Source: Gemmataceae bacterium (GTDB taxonomy: Bacteria; Planctomycetota; Planctomycetia; Gemmatales; Gemmataceae). From it: a stretch of 52,065 nucleotides of DNA. Location of the stretch: contig SHZY01000022.1 in assembly GCA_009692065.1 (NCBI GenBank), forward strand, positions 1 through 52,065, given 5' to 3'. Shown piece by piece: positions 52,064 to 52,065 of this stretch. The notes under the pieces are model-generated. The model was not told the origin of the DNA. It worked only from the letters and a program-made list of their open reading frames with translations, and did not search any database. How positions within the stretch are numbered: position 1 is the stretch's first letter; each line of letters begins with the position of its first letter. The position numbers were made by a program, and so were the translations under genes.

Positions 52064-52065
52064 TA

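Overview
The window looks like chromosome of a planctomycete, most likely a Gemmataceae-type bacterium. Pointers are a DUF1549/DUF1553 protein with a planctomycete-type CxxxxCH segment, a 3-keto-disaccharide hydrolase (DUF1080), a PmoA-family (DUF6807) secreted protein, a secreted protein with the N-terminal LEER-type motif, a 1245-residue membrane Ser/Thr kinase, several sulfotransferases, high GC, and many palindromic repeats between genes. This assignment is inference from gene content; no phylogenetic marker was tested.

Layout. 1-8.5 kb: RluA-type pseudouridine synthase, TolC-type lipoprotein, a frameshifted secreted protein, a large DUF1549/DUF1553 protein, TrmL. 8.8-14.4 kb: FtsK translocase, a secreted hydrolase, two sulfotransferases and a TylF-like methyltransferase. 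14.6-16.6 kb: a Tsr3-like protein and a selenium locus with two genes that each carry an in-frame TGA, a SelW/Rdx-like protein (CxxU) and selenophosphate synthetase SelD (Sec at the catalytic position). The first is invisible to ordinary ORF calling and the second loses its N terminus. 16.9-19.7 kb: Fur/PerR-type regulator with a perfect operator palindrome over its promoter, then katG. 20-22 kb: tRNA-Pro(TGG), a secreted protein, ParB and an array of four parS sites at 44-45 bp spacing. 22.5-31.7 kb: PseG-like protein, fumarase, PmoA-family protein, Gly-rich secreted protein, amidase, metallophosphoesterase, DUF1080 protein, HD protein. 32-43 kb: PP2C phosphatase, a Gfo/Idh/MocA-like membrane protein, giant kinase, WD40 protein, a PilZ gene split by an in-frame amber codon, an MfnD-like ATP-grasp ligase and a DinG-type helicase. 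43-52 kb: DUF4198 protein, HTH-receiver protein, the core cluster secG-yicC-gmk-rpoZ, a TPR protein, and the tail of a transposase at the right edge.

Four themes stand out. (1) Recoding or disruption of stop codons: two convincing Sec UGAs with candidate SECIS hairpins, and one UAG inside a PilZ domain. (2) Chromosome maintenance: ParB with a regular parS array, and FtsK. (3) Gene decay: a C7-tract frameshift, a WD40 remnant and a roughly 100-bp scar of a two-component system. (4) Repeats: several palindrome families fill most intergenic gaps, form probable terminators, and have entered coding sequences in frame (rluA, dinG twice, the PmoA-family gene, and the tails of the PP2C and Gfo/Idh/MocA-like genes). 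One palindrome holds a nested MITE-like insertion with a 5-bp target duplication.
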